64,000 nucleotides of DNA. It comes from Snodgrassella gandavensis. Its GTDB lineage: Bacteria > Pseudomonadota > Gammaproteobacteria > Burkholderiales > Neisseriaceae. The notes beneath the pieces are model-generated. The model was given only the letters and a program-made list of their open reading frames with translations, searched no databases and had not been told where the DNA came from. This document shows, piece by piece, positions 45,498-54,788 of this stretch. A program made the translations under genes and the position numbers. Each line of letters opens with the position of its first letter. Within the stretch, counting starts at the first letter, position 1. Location: NCBI RefSeq assembly GCF_914768025.1, contig NZ_CAJZCE010000012.1, positions 1 through 64,000 on the forward strand. The letters are read 5' to 3'.

Positions 45498-46292
45498 TTA
45501 GCGCAGGCGTGCGAGAATAATGCCTGGTGCTTTGATTAACAGAATGATTTCATCGCCGATATCCAACTGCATATTTTCGGCGCTGTGGCGGGTCATGCTA
45601 GCAGTCAGGCTAAGTGCTGCACCTAAATCTACTGTAATAACACTATTGACTGTGCCGGTATCGATATGGCGTATGATTCCGCTTAGCTGATTGCGTGCAG
45701 ATATAAGTAAATTGGGGTCTGGGCGGGCAAGTATAATGGCAGAAGCCTGAATCAGTGCCAGTGCTTCAACACCAACAGCCAGCTCCATCTGCTCACAACT
45801 GTGCCGAGTAAGCATCGCCACCAGTTCCTGCCCGCTGTTTAAACGCAGGTGAACTTCATTATTTACTGTTCCATCAATAATTTGACTCACTATGCCGGCA
45901 AGCTGATTATCGGCACTTAAATCCAGATTCATTTTTTGCCATAAGCCATAATGGCTCGGGTCGGCATTACTGTGCAATTGCCGGAGTAACTGCTGGTGGC
46001 GTTGCTGCATGGTATGGTAATAATCTAAAAAGGCTTCACCAAAGGCGGTTAAGACGCTGTTGCCGCCACCCTGACCGCCAGTCTGGCGCAATACTAAAGG
46101 TTGCGGTGCCAGATTATTTAATGCATCTATGGCATCCCAGGCTGCTTTATAACTCATAGGGACAGCCTTGGCTGCCTGAGTAATCGAACCGAAACGCTGA
46201 ATATTTTCGAGTAGGGCAATTCGTTTGCTGTTACCAATCCGCTGGCCGTTAATGGTAGGAATCAGTTCAGTATCAAGATTGAATTCATTCAT
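45498..46292 (-). CDS. modE: Molybdate-dependent transcriptional regulator ModE
   Basis: Represses mod genes when molybdate is bound. The N-terminal winged helix is RIALLENIQRFGSITQAAKAVPMSYKAAWDAIDALNNLAPQPLVLRQTGGQGGG. Two Mop/TOBE domains follow (NQLAGIVSQIIDGTVNNEVHLRLNSGQELVAMLT and NQLSGIIRHIDTGTVNSVITVDLGAALSLTASMT). At 264 residues it matches E. coli ModE (262). Its start overlaps the stop of modC by four bases, so it is the last gene of a modABC-modE operon. It probably binds the site at 48642-48665. Confidence 0.95.
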   Translation of the reverse strand: MNEFNLDTELIPTINGQRIGNSKRIALLENIQRFGSITQAAKAVPMSYKAAWDAIDALNNLAPQPLVLRQTGGQGGGNSVLTAFGEAFLDYYHTMQQRHQQLLRQLHSNADPSHYGLWQKMNLDLSADNQLAGIVSQIIDGTVNNEVHLRLNSGQELVAMLTRHSCEQMELAVGVEALALIQASAIILARPDPNLLISARNQLSGIIRHIDTGTVNSVITVDLGAALSLTASMTRHSAENMQLDIGDEIILLIKAPGIILARLR

Positions 46293-46975
46293 GATGGCTG
46301 CTGCGACGGGGAGCTGGAATATAAATGCCCATTATCCATGTGCCAGATTTGAGCGTCAAAAGCAGCAGCATCTGCGGGGTCGTGGGTAATCAGTAGCATC
46401 GGTAAATTTAGCTGTTGTTGCCAATTAGCCAGTTCTGTACGCATTTGTGCGCGTAGCTGGGTATCCAGTGCAGAAAATGGTTCATCCAGCAGAATAGCAC
46501 TTGGTTTTGCAATCAGTGCCCGCGCCAGTGCCACACGCTGGCGCTGGCCGCCAGACAGGTGTGCCGGATACTGTTCGGCCACGGCATTGAGCTGCATGGC
46601 TGCCAGCCAATGTTCGACTTCTGTATACCGGCTGCGTTTGTGCGGATTGAATAAACCATGTTGAATACCGCAGGCGATGTTCTGGCGCACATTTAAATGC
46701 GGGAAAAGGGCATAATCCTGAAAAACATAGGCCAGTTTGCGTTGCTGCGGGCTGAGATTGAGATGTGGCGCCTGAAACAGGGTTACCCCGTTAACAATAA
46801 TATGGCCTTGTGTCGGAGTCAGCAAGCCGGCAACAGCTTTTAGCATCAAGCTTTTTCCACTACCGGAGGCACCCATAATTACCGTACGTGGCGCCTGACT
46901 GGACAGGCGGATATCCAGAGTAAATTGGCTGCCATCAGTACGCTGGAGGGTTTTCTGGAAATTGAAATCTAACAT
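46289..46975 (-). CDS. modC: Molybdate ABC transporter ATPase ModC, short form
   Basis: Nucleotide-binding subunit of the molybdate importer. Walker A GASGSGKS, Q-loop YVFQDYALFPH, signature LSGGQRQRVALARAL, Walker B AILLDEPFSALD and the His switch LLITHD are all present. I start at MLDFNFQKTLQ (ATG at 46975). The protein ends shortly after the ATPase domain at about 228 residues. E. coli ModC (352) carries an additional C-terminal Mop/TOBE domain that is missing here; such short forms occur in other bacteria, possibly with regulation left to ModE. Confidence 0.93.
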   Translation of the reverse strand: MLDFNFQKTLQRTDGSQFTLDIRLSSQAPRTVIMGASGSGKSLMLKAVAGLLTPTQGHIIVNGVTLFQAPHLNLSPQQRKLAYVFQDYALFPHLNVRQNIACGIQHGLFNPHKRSRYTEVEHWLAAMQLNAVAEQYPAHLSGGQRQRVALARALIAKPSAILLDEPFSALDTQLRAQMRTELANWQQQLNLPMLLITHDPADAAAFDAQIWHMDNGHLYSSSPSQQPS

Positions 46976-47056
46976 AAAACCACTGGCTGAATTGAAAATA
47001 AGCACAAATAAAGCAATGCATAAGCAAGGGCATAATTCTGCGGTTCTGACATTGGA

Positions 47057-47737
47057 TTATTTAAGATTATGCATGGGTACTTTGCCGGATAAAAGTTTGC
47101 TGGTAAGCAGTAATATCAGAATACATACCACAGATATTATCAGTACCAGTGTGTTGGCCAGATAGTCATCACCGGCCTGTACTGCTTCATATACAGCAAT
47201 CGAAAGTGTTTGCGTTTGCCCGGGGATGCTGCCAGCCACCATCAGCGTAGCACCGAATTCGCCCATACTGCGGGCGAATGCCAGTAATACACCGGCCAGA
47301 ATACCGCGCCATGCCAGCGGCAAGGTGATGCGCAGGAAAACACCGGTATTACTGATACCCAAAACACGGGCTGCTTGTTCCAGTTGTGGATCCAGACTTT
47401 CAAATGCAGCGCGTGCAGGTTTAAATACCAGCGGAAACGATACTACTGTGGCTGCTATTACAGCACCTTGCCAGGTAAAAATCAGATTAATACCCAGATA
47501 ATGCTGTAACCATTGGCCGATAAAACCATTTTTACCAATCAGTACCAGCAGATAATAGCCCAGTACTGTTGGCGGCATCACCATTGGCAGAGTAAGGATG
47601 GTATCAATCAGTTCCCGTCCCCACACAGTCTTGCGAGCAAGAATATAGCCAGTGCTTACACCAAGAACCAGATTGATGACTGTTGCCCACAGGGCAATTT
47701 TAAGTGACAGGGCAAGGGCAATCCAGGCCGCAGCCAT
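47057..47737 (-). CDS. modB: Molybdate ABC transporter permease ModB
   Basis: Membrane channel subunit for molybdate import. 226 residues with about five or six transmembrane helices (WIALALSLKIALWATVINLVLGVSTGYILA, LPMVMPPTVLGYYLLVLIG, AVIAATVVSFPLVFKPARAAFE and more). The cytoplasmic coupling motif EQAARVLGISNTGVFLRITLPLAWRGI is the ABC permease EAA loop. It lies between modA and modC on the same strand. Confidence 0.95.
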   Translation of the reverse strand: MAAAWIALALSLKIALWATVINLVLGVSTGYILARKTVWGRELIDTILTLPMVMPPTVLGYYLLVLIGKNGFIGQWLQHYLGINLIFTWQGAVIAATVVSFPLVFKPARAAFESLDPQLEQAARVLGISNTGVFLRITLPLAWRGILAGVLLAFARSMGEFGATLMVAGSIPGQTQTLSIAVYEAVQAGDDYLANTLVLIISVVCILILLLTSKLLSGKVPMHNLK

Positions 47738-47799
47738 TATCCTCTCCTTGAAATGAAAATTCAGGCAGTTAAGGGCGCTAACTGCCGCAGAAATTATGC

Positions 47800-48567
47800 T
47801 CAGCGCGCGCTCTGGAAACCGTAATGTTTAAGAATCTGCTGACCTTTGGCTGAGCGGATAAAGTGCACGAAACGGTTGGCCGCAGCCGGCTCCTTACTGG
47901 CCACGGTTTTGGCAATAGGATAGCTGATTGGTTTGCTGGTGGGGATGGTAGCGGCTACACTAACCTTATCCGGCATAATGGCCGCATCCGTACCAAAGAC
48001 AAAACCGGCTTCGGCAGACTGGTTGGCTACATAATCCAATGCCTGACGCACGTTGTTTACATTAACAATTTTAGGCTGAATCTGACTCCATACCTGCGCC
48101 TGTTCCATTGCTGCCTGTGCATAGCGGCCTGCTGGTGTGTAAGCCGGATTGCCCAGTGCAATATGCTTAATACCACTGTGTTGCAAATCTTTGAGACTAC
48201 GTACGGTTACATCGCCTTTTTTCGGCGTAATCAATACCAGAGTATTATTTGCAAAATTAACTCTGTCTTGTGCCTGCACCAGATTTTTGGCCTGTGCCTG
48301 ATCCATGGTCTGTTGGTCTGCCGAAGCAAATACATCTACCGGAGCACCATTTTGCATCTGCTGTAGCAGAGAACCGGATGCACCAAAATTGAGCAGAACT
48401 TTATCCTGCGGATATTGCTGCTGGTATGCCCTGGCAATGTCATTGAATGCATTGGTAAGGCTGGCAGCGGCAGAAACAGTGATGCTGGCAGCAAAAGAAG
48501 AATTGCTTACTATGCATAGGCTGATTGTGGTGATGAGGGCACTCAGGCGGGTATATTTATGACACAT
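47800..48567 (-). CDS. modA: Molybdate-binding periplasmic protein ModA
   Basis: High-affinity periplasmic receptor for molybdate and tungstate. The signal peptide is MCHKYTRLSALITTISLCIVSNSSFAA. The mature N-terminus ITVSAAASLTNAFNDIARAYQQQYP and FGASGSLLQQMQNGAPVDVFASADQ carry the oxyanion-binding serines, and YVANQSAEAGFVFGTDA is the second lobe. At 255 residues it is full length. First gene of the modABC-modE run, with a ModE-type operator about 75 bases upstream. Confidence 0.96.
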   Translation of the reverse strand: MCHKYTRLSALITTISLCIVSNSSFAASITVSAAASLTNAFNDIARAYQQQYPQDKVLLNFGASGSLLQQMQNGAPVDVFASADQQTMDQAQAKNLVQAQDRVNFANNTLVLITPKKGDVTVRSLKDLQHSGIKHIALGNPAYTPAGRYAQAAMEQAQVWSQIQPKIVNVNNVRQALDYVANQSAEAGFVFGTDAAIMPDKVSVAATIPTSKPISYPIAKTVASKEPAAANRFVHFIRSAKGQQILKHYGFQSAR

Positions 48568-48641
48568 GTTTTATCCTCGGTTAGAATGCATTGTTATTTT
48601 CGGCAGGGTTAAATTGAGTTGATTATAAGGGAAAATAGCTG

Positions 48642-48665
48642 CGAAATATACCTTACTATATAACG
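48642..48665. promoter_or_regulatory. ModE-type operator upstream of modA
   Basis: CGAAATAT-ACCTTACT-ATATAACG fits the E. coli ModE box architecture (8-base half-sites separated by 8 bases, CGTTATAT...ATATAACG-like). The right half is exact to the ATATAACG half, and the left differs at two positions. It lies 75 bases before the modA start codon, between modA and the divergent formate dehydrogenase genes, so it may affect both directions. A -10-like TATAAT (48928-48933) in the same intergenic region may belong to the fdn promoter. Confidence 0.7.
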
Positions 48666-49021
48666 AAAAGCAGTCATGCTGCTATCTAAGACTTGTATGC
48701 GATCGTGGGTAAAAAATATTTATAAATCAAAATGTATGCAAATATTAATTTGCAGATGAAATAATTTACTGAGTAATCAATTTAATTTTTTTGCCAGCCT
48801 GTTAATAGCATTATTTAATTAAAAATAATCTCTGTATCAGGTAAATAAAGGCTTTTAATGAAAATTATATTTATTTATTAATATTAAAAAATACATATAA
48901 AATTATATAAGAACTTAAATAAAGTATTATAATGGAGTTAAATGTTAGTATTAATAAAGTTACTAGCATATTTGGTAAGCTGTACGAGATTAGATTCTCT
49001 ACAATAAATAAAAATAATTTC
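48666..49021. other. AT-rich regulatory region upstream of the formate dehydrogenase operon
   Basis: About 350 very AT-rich bases. I see no ORF and no convincing FNR or NarL site. A TATAAT hexamer at 48928-48933 is a candidate -10 with no clear -35. It ends at the duplicated ribosome-site segment before fdnG. Confidence 0.4.
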
Positions 49022-49051
49022 ATTAGGAACCATCAAATTAGGAACCATCAA
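49022..49051 (+). repeat. Tandem 15-bp duplication of the fdnG ribosome-site segment
   Basis: ATTAGGAACCATCAA occurs twice in direct succession (49022-49036 and 49037-49051), immediately before ACATG of fdnG. Each unit carries AGGAA. The second one lies 9 bases from the start codon, the first is 15 bases too far, so only the second should be used. Confidence 0.85.
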
Positions 49052-49053
49052 AC

Positions 49054-52000
49054 ATGAACCTGACAAGACGCCAGTTTTTCAAGGTTACCGCAGCAGGTGC
49101 CGGCGCTACAGGATTGGCAGTCATGGGCATGGCACCAGCCACTGCCTTTGCTGAAGTCCGCCAGTACAAATTATTACGGGCAACAGAAACACGCAATAAT
49201 TGCACGTATTGTTCAGTTGGTTGTGGTACGTTGTTGTATAGCCTAGGTGACGGAGCAAAAAACGCCAAAAAGAAAATCTTTCATATTGAAGGAGACCCAG
49301 ATCATCCGGTTAGTCGTGGTAGTTTGTGTCCAAAAGGCGCTTCACTGATTGACTTCGTGAACAGTCCAAACCGCGTGCTGCATCCGCAGGTGCGCGAAGC
49401 GGGCAGCAGTGAATGGAAAGACATTAGCTGGGATGAAGCGCTGGACCGCATTGCGCGTCTGATTAAAGACGAACGGGATGCCAATCTGATTGAAAAAAAT
49501 GCTGATGGTGTGACCGTAAACCGGCTGGAAAGTCTGGGCATGCTGTGTGCCTCTGCCAGCTCTAATGAAACCGGTATCCTGACGCAAAAATTCATGCGTT
49601 CGCTCGGACTGGTTGGAACCGATTCGCAAGCACGAGTTTGCCATGGTCCAACTGTATCGGCGCTGGCTGCTACATTCGGCCGTGGTGCCATGACCAATAC
49701 CTGGACTGATATCCAGAATGCCGATTTTATTCTGGTAATGGGTGGCAATGCAGCGGAAGCGCATCCGGTTGGTTTTAAATGGGTCATTGAAGCCAAAAAA
49801 CGCAAGGGCACCAAACTGATTGTGTGCGACCCGCGTTTTAACCGTACTGCGTCCGTGGCTGACCATTATCTGCCTATTCGTTCCGGTACGGATATTGCTT
49901 TTCTTGGTGCGGTAATTAACTGGCTGATTGAAAACAATAAAGTGCAATGGGATTATGTTAAAAATTATACCAACGCTTCTTTTATTGTGGCCGATGGCTA
50001 CGGGTTTCATGAAGGCCTGTTTTCCGGACATGCTGATTACACCACTGAGGACGGCAGCCATGCACCTGAAGCAGCTCCGAAAGGCGCCAAAGGTAGTGCT
50101 GTCTACAATAATGCCAGTTGGACATATGAGCTGGATGAAAACGGCTATGCCAAAGTTGACCCAACTTTAGAAAATCCGCGCTGTGTCTGGCAGGTGATGA
50201 AACGACATTATGCACAGTACACACCGGAAATGATGCATAAAATTACCGGCACCTCGATTGAGGATTTTCTGCTGGTATGTGAGGCTCTGGGCGCCACTTC
50301 GGCGAAAAACAAGGCTGGAACGATTCTGTATGCATTAGGCTGGACCCAGCATACCTATGGTTCGCAGAATATCCGTACCATGGCGATGATTCAGCTAATT
50401 CTTGGCAATATCGGTATGCCCGGTGGGGGTGTCAATGCACTGCGCGGCCATTCCAATATTCAGGGGTTGTCTGATCTGGGGCTGCTTTCCACCAACTTGC
50501 CGGGCTATCTGAGCCTGCCCAATGAAAAGAAAAACCCTACTTTTGCCGATTATTTGAGTGCACAGACACCAGCAGCCATGCGTCCGGGGCAGCTTAATTA
50601 CTGGAGCAATACGCCCAAATTTATGGTTAGCCTGCTCAAATGGTTCTTTGGTGAGAATGCCACCAAAGAAAATGACTGGGGCTACGATTGGCTGCCAAAG
50701 TGGGACAAAATGTACGATGTCTTGCAAATGACCGAAATGATGTATCAGGGGCAAATGCATGGCCTGCTGGTACAGGGCTTTAATGCCATGGGTTCTTTCC
50801 CGGATTCCAATCGTATCGTTGAAGCATTTTCGCGCCTCAAGTGGATGGTAGTCATGGATCCGCTGAATACTGAAACTGCTACTTTCTGGGAAAATCATGG
50901 CGATGCGCATGATGTAGACCCATCTACTATCCAAACCACCGTATTTCGCCTGCCAGTGCCCTGTTTTGCTGAAGAAAATGGTTCTATTGTTAATTCTTCA
51001 CGCTGGTTGCAATGGCACTATGCCGGAGCCGAAGCGCCAGAAGAAGCCAAAGCCGACCTTGAAATTCTGGCTGAGCTGCATTTGCGCATCAAGGCTCTGT
51101 ATGCAAAAGAGGGCGGTAAAGTACCAGAACCAATTCTTAATCTGAGCTGGCCGTATCAAGTAGCACATTCGCCTACACCTGAAGAGATGGCGCAGGAGTC
51201 CAATGGCTGGGCTCTAGCAGATATCAAAGACGAACAGGGCAATATTATTGTGCCCAAAGGCGGACAACTGGATGGCTTTGCCCAGTTACGCGATGATGGT
51301 ACTACTGCCTGTGCCTGCTGGATTTTTGCCGGTTCTTGGACTAAAAACGGCAATCAGATGGCACGGCGCGATAACAGCAATGCCGGGCTGGGCAACACCC
51401 CGGGTTGGGCATGGGCATGGCCAGCCAATCGCCGCATCCTGTATAACCGAGCTTCCTGTGACCCATCTGGTAAAGCCTGGGACCCAGAACGGATACTGAT
51501 TCACTGGGATGGCCGTAAATGGATTGGAGCCGATGTAGCTGACTATAAGGCCGATCAGGCACCAGACACCAATATGAATCCGTTTATCATGAACGAGGAG
51601 GGTGTTGGCCGCCTGTTCTGTACCAAAAAACTGGTGGACGGTCCATTCCCGACATTCTACGAACCGACTGAATCGCCGGTTGGTAAGAATCTGCTCTACC
51701 CGAAAGTGTTAAATACACCCGCAGTACGCCTGTTTGACAGTGTTAAAGAACGCATTGGACATAAGGATGAGTTTCCCTGTGTTGGTACAACCTATCGCCT
51801 GACCGAGCATTTCCAGTTCTGGACTAAATCAGTGAAGTTACTGATGATTGCTCAGCCGGAACAGTTTGTCGAAATCAGCGAAGAGCTGGCGGCACAAAAA
51901 AACATTGCCAAAGGCGATACCGTTAAAATCAGCACCAAGCGCGGCTGGGTAGAAGCCAAAGCCGTGGTAACCAAACGTCTGCGTCCTCTGGATATTAATG

Positions 52001-52161
52001 GTCAGACGGTACATCAGATTGGTATTCCCCTGCATGGTGGCTGGGTGAATGTTGGTGAGAAAAAACAGTTTCTTATCAATACACTCACACCATTTGTTGG
52101 TGACTGCAACACGCAGACACCAGAATACAAAACCTTTTTGTGCAATATCGAAAAAGCGTGA
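49054..52161 (+). CDS. fdnG: Formate dehydrogenase-N type alpha subunit (Cys form)
   Basis: Catalytic, molybdenum/tungsten-bis-MGD subunit of a membrane-bound, periplasm-facing formate dehydrogenase. The Tat signal is MNLTRRQFFKVTAAGAGATG. The [4Fe-4S] site is CTYCSVGCGTLLYSLGD with the downstream GSLCPKGAS. The metal ligand in SQARVCHGPTVSALAATFGRGAM is cysteine where E. coli FdnG has selenocysteine in the same context, so no UGA decoding is needed. 1035 residues, one frame throughout, somewhat longer than FdnG. It heads fdnGHI, with fdhD and fdhE downstream. Confidence 0.96.
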   Translation: MNLTRRQFFKVTAAGAGATGLAVMGMAPATAFAEVRQYKLLRATETRNNCTYCSVGCGTLLYSLGDGAKNAKKKIFHIEGDPDHPVSRGSLCPKGASLIDFVNSPNRVLHPQVREAGSSEWKDISWDEALDRIARLIKDERDANLIEKNADGVTVNRLESLGMLCASASSNETGILTQKFMRSLGLVGTDSQARVCHGPTVSALAATFGRGAMTNTWTDIQNADFILVMGGNAAEAHPVGFKWVIEAKKRKGTKLIVCDPRFNRTASVADHYLPIRSGTDIAFLGAVINWLIENNKVQWDYVKNYTNASFIVADGYGFHEGLFSGHADYTTEDGSHAPEAAPKGAKGSAVYNNASWTYELDENGYAKVDPTLENPRCVWQVMKRHYAQYTPEMMHKITGTSIEDFLLVCEALGATSAKNKAGTILYALGWTQHTYGSQNIRTMAMIQLILGNIGMPGGGVNALRGHSNIQGLSDLGLLSTNLPGYLSLPNEKKNPTFADYLSAQTPAAMRPGQLNYWSNTPKFMVSLLKWFFGENATKENDWGYDWLPKWDKMYDVLQMTEMMYQGQMHGLLVQGFNAMGSFPDSNRIVEAFSRLKWMVVMDPLNTETATFWENHGDAHDVDPSTIQTTVFRLPVPCFAEENGSIVNSSRWLQWHYAGAEAPEEAKADLEILAELHLRIKALYAKEGGKVPEPILNLSWPYQVAHSPTPEEMAQESNGWALADIKDEQGNIIVPKGGQLDGFAQLRDDGTTACACWIFAGSWTKNGNQMARRDNSNAGLGNTPGWAWAWPANRRILYNRASCDPSGKAWDPERILIHWDGRKWIGADVADYKADQAPDTNMNPFIMNEEGVGRLFCTKKLVDGPFPTFYEPTESPVGKNLLYPKVLNTPAVRLFDSVKERIGHKDEFPCVGTTYRLTEHFQFWTKSVKLLMIAQPEQFVEISEELAAQKNIAKGDTVKISTKRGWVEAKAVVTKRLRPLDINGQTVHQIGIPLHGGWVNVGEKKQFLINTLTPFVGDCNTQTPEYKTFLCNIEKA

Positions 52162-52173
52162 GGGGAATAATTT

Positions 52174-53088
52174 ATGGCTTTACAATCTTTAGATATCAAA
52201 CGTCGTTCTGCCACCAATCAGCTCACGCCGCTGCCACAGGCACGCAAGCCGATTGAAATTGCCAAACTGATTGACGTGTCTACCTGTATAGGCTGCAAGG
52301 CCTGTCAGGCAGCTTGTTCTGAATGGAACGATATTCGTGACGAAATCGGTACCAATCATGGCGTATACGACAACCCAATCGACCTGAGTGCCGATAGCTG
52401 GACGGTCATGCGCTTTTCCGAAACCGAACAAAACGGCAAACTGGAGTGGCTGATTCGCAAGGATGGCTGCATGCACTGTGCTGACCCAGGCTGTTTAAAA
52501 GCCTGCCCGTCTCCTGGGGCAATCGTGCAGTATGAAAACGGTATTGTCGACTTTCATCAGGAAAACTGCATTGGCTGTGGCTACTGTATTTCCGGTTGCC
52601 CGTTCAATATCCCGCGCATCTCGAAAAAAGACAACCGCGCTTATAAATGTACCCTGTGTTCCGACCGTGTGGCTGTTGGTCAGGAACCGGCCTGTGTGAA
52701 AACCTGTCCTACTGGCGCCATTCATTTTGGCAGCAAGGAAGACATGAAATCTTTGGCTGGTGAGCGCATCAAAGATTTAAAACAGCGTGGATTTGAACAT
52801 GCTGGGCTTTACGACCCGCAAGGGGTAGGGGGAACCCACGTCATGTATGTATTGCATCATGCCGACAAACCCAGCCTTTACCACGGTCTGCCTGATAATC
52901 CGCATATCAGTACCACCGTCAAACTGTGGAAAAGTATGCTCAAACCAATAGCTGCCTTTGGTATTGCCGCTGCCGCTTTTGCAGGTTGGCTGCACTACAT
53001 CACCATTGGCCCGAATCGCCCGGATGATCACGAAGAACAGGTTCTTAATCGTGACGGCGAAATCCTCAAAGACAAGGGGGACGCATAA
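52174..53088 (+). CDS. fdnH: Formate dehydrogenase beta subunit (iron-sulfur)
   Basis: A 304-residue electron-transfer subunit carrying four [4Fe-4S] clusters: [54 protein letters not shown] and [28 protein letters not shown]. The C-terminal helix [23 protein letters not shown] anchors it, as in E. coli FdnH. It passes electrons from FdnG to the cytochrome b subunit. The fdnI start overlaps its stop (TAATG). Confidence 0.96.
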   Translation: MALQSLDIKRRSATNQLTPLPQARKPIEIAKLIDVSTCIGCKACQAACSEWNDIRDEIGTNHGVYDNPIDLSADSWTVMRFSETEQNGKLEWLIRKDGCMHCADPGCLKACPSPGAIVQYENGIVDFHQENCIGCGYCISGCPFNIPRISKKDNRAYKCTLCSDRVAVGQEPACVKTCPTGAIHFGSKEDMKSLAGERIKDLKQRGFEHAGLYDPQGVGGTHVMYVLHHADKPSLYHGLPDNPHISTTVKLWKSMLKPIAAFGIAAAAFAGWLHYITIGPNRPDDHEEQVLNRDGEILKDKGDA

Positions 53089-53747
53089 TGAAAAAATTAT
53101 TAATTCAACGCTATAAAAAATCTGAACGCTTTAACCATTGGGTCGTGGCTGGCTGTTTTGTCTTGCTGGCAGTTTCTGGGCTGGGCTTCTTCTATCCGTC
53201 TTTTTTCTGGCTGACAGAAGTGTTCGGTTCCCCGCAACTGGCGCGCATACTGCATCCGTTTATCGGAGTAGTGATGTTTCTGGGCTTTTTTATCCAGTTT
53301 TTTCGTTACTTTAAGCATAACTTTTTTGAGCGTGACGATCTTACATGGTTACTAGGTATCAAGCACATACTGCTGGGTAAGGAAATTGGTGATACCGGCA
53401 AATACAATGCAGGACAGAAGTGTATGTTCTGGCTGATGACCATCAGCATGGCGCTGTTATTTCTCAGCGGATTAATTGCCTGGCGGCAGTTTTTCTCCGA
53501 TTATTTCCCCATCTGGGTGGTACGAATCGCCTTATTGATGCATTCTGCTTCAGCTATCCTGCTGATTGTAGGTATCATCATTCATGTCTATGCTGCATTG
53601 TGGATTAAAGGCACTATTCCTGCTATGGTAGAAGGAGTAGTTACTCAGGAATGGGCGAAAAAACATCATCCGCGCTGGTATCGGGAGATGATGGCCAAAA
53701 AAGAAGCCAGAGCACAGCAGAAGTCTGGTTCACAGACCAGCGATTAG
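53088..53747 (+). CDS. fdnI: Formate dehydrogenase cytochrome b556 gamma subunit
   Basis: A 219-residue membrane cytochrome b that transfers electrons to quinone. It begins [35 protein letters not shown] (His in helix I) and continues with further helices containing histidines (ILHPFIGVVMFLGFF, LLMHSASAILLIVGIIIHVYAALW). IKGTIPAMVEGVVTQEWAKKHHPRWYREM is the characteristic C-terminal tail of FdnI/FdoI. It shares one base with the fdnH stop. Confidence 0.95.
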   Translation: MKKLLIQRYKKSERFNHWVVAGCFVLLAVSGLGFFYPSFFWLTEVFGSPQLARILHPFIGVVMFLGFFIQFFRYFKHNFFERDDLTWLLGIKHILLGKEIGDTGKYNAGQKCMFWLMTISMALLFLSGLIAWRQFFSDYFPIWVVRIALLMHSASAILLIVGIIIHVYAALWIKGTIPAMVEGVVTQEWAKKHHPRWYREMMAKKEARAQQKSGSQTSD

Positions 53748-53886
53748 TCAGGCCAGTAGTTTCTGGTAGTCCTGTCTGTATGGCCATCGCCATACAGACA
53801 GTCAAACTTTTATCTTCTTTTCTGTCCTGATTTTTACTCAGGATAGCCTTTTCCTGTTGCTGCCTGCGTGCAGATAGAGAAACCTC

Positions 53887-54699
53887 ATGAATCATACATC
53901 CGCACAAAGCCGTACAGTCTGGGTGGCACAGGCCGGACAGTGCAGCAGTACCAGCGACAATGTCAGTGCCGAAATCCCGGTGGCACTCGTCTATAATGGT
54001 ATATCCCATGTTGTACTCATGGCCACGCCTGCAAATATTACCGAACTGGCACTGGGTTTTAGCCTGAGTGAAGGTATTATTGAGAATGCTGAGCAGATTT
54101 ACGCCATAGAAATCAGTGAATATCAGCATGGCATCGTTGCCGAAATTGAACTGGCCAGTGCTGCTTTTAGCCGCCTTAAAAGCCGTCGTCGCCAGATGAG
54201 CGGGCGCACCGGCTGTGGTCTATGTGGTATTGACAGTCTGGCAGCAGTACAACCAGAGTTAAAACCGGTATTACGCACAACGGATATCGACTTTAGCGTA
54301 ATTGGGCGAGCTTTGACCGATTTTAACCAACACCAGCAGTTGCGTGCGCAAACTGGTTCGGTTCACGGTGTGGTGTGGGTGGATATGTCTGGCAGGATTG
54401 TAACCGTGCGTGAAGACATAGGCCGGCACAATGCTTTAGACAAGCTTATTGGCTGGGGAATGCATGCAAAAGTAGATTGGAAGCAGGGTTTTGTGGTATT
54501 GTCCAGTCGCGCTAGTTTTGAAATGGTAATGAAATCAGCAATAACCGGTATTGGGTGTATCGTGGCCGTATCTGCGCCTACAACCTATGCCATTGATTTA
54601 GCTCACAAGGCTAATATCACGCTGGTGGGTTTTGCGCGCCATAACCGCCAAGTAATTTATACCCATCCTCAATTTTTTTCATCCTTAACGCATATTTAA
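53887..54699 (+). CDS. fdhD: Formate dehydrogenase accessory sulfurtransferase FdhD
   Basis: Delivers sulfur from the IscS desulfurase to the molybdenum cofactor of formate dehydrogenase and inserts the cofactor. The two-cysteine motif is GRTGCGLCGIDSLAAVQ. EIPVALVYNGISHVVLMATPANITELALGFSLSEGII and VREDIGRHNALDKLIG are family-typical. 270 residues, full length. It lies 140 bases downstream of fdnI on the same strand. Confidence 0.96.
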   Translation: MNHTSAQSRTVWVAQAGQCSSTSDNVSAEIPVALVYNGISHVVLMATPANITELALGFSLSEGIIENAEQIYAIEISEYQHGIVAEIELASAAFSRLKSRRRQMSGRTGCGLCGIDSLAAVQPELKPVLRTTDIDFSVIGRALTDFNQHQQLRAQTGSVHGVVWVDMSGRIVTVREDIGRHNALDKLIGWGMHAKVDWKQGFVVLSSRASFEMVMKSAITGIGCIVAVSAPTTYAIDLAHKANITLVGFARHNRQVIYTHPQFFSSLTHI

Positions 54700-54788
54700 A
54701 ACAAAAAATAATAGGGTATACTCTATTGTTATTGTTTTGCTTGTTAGCTTGAATAAGAACTATATTACCAATTACAGTAAGGACGACT

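Noticed and set aside
48770-48800. FNR-like half-site (AATCAA) upstream of fdnG
   Set aside because: Only one half matches TTGAT-N4-ATCAA; the other half does not fit.
49302-50061. Long minus-strand ORFs inside fdnG and similar antisense ORFs in alaS, recN and glyA
   Set aside because: They are shadows of strongly supported genes on the opposite strand.
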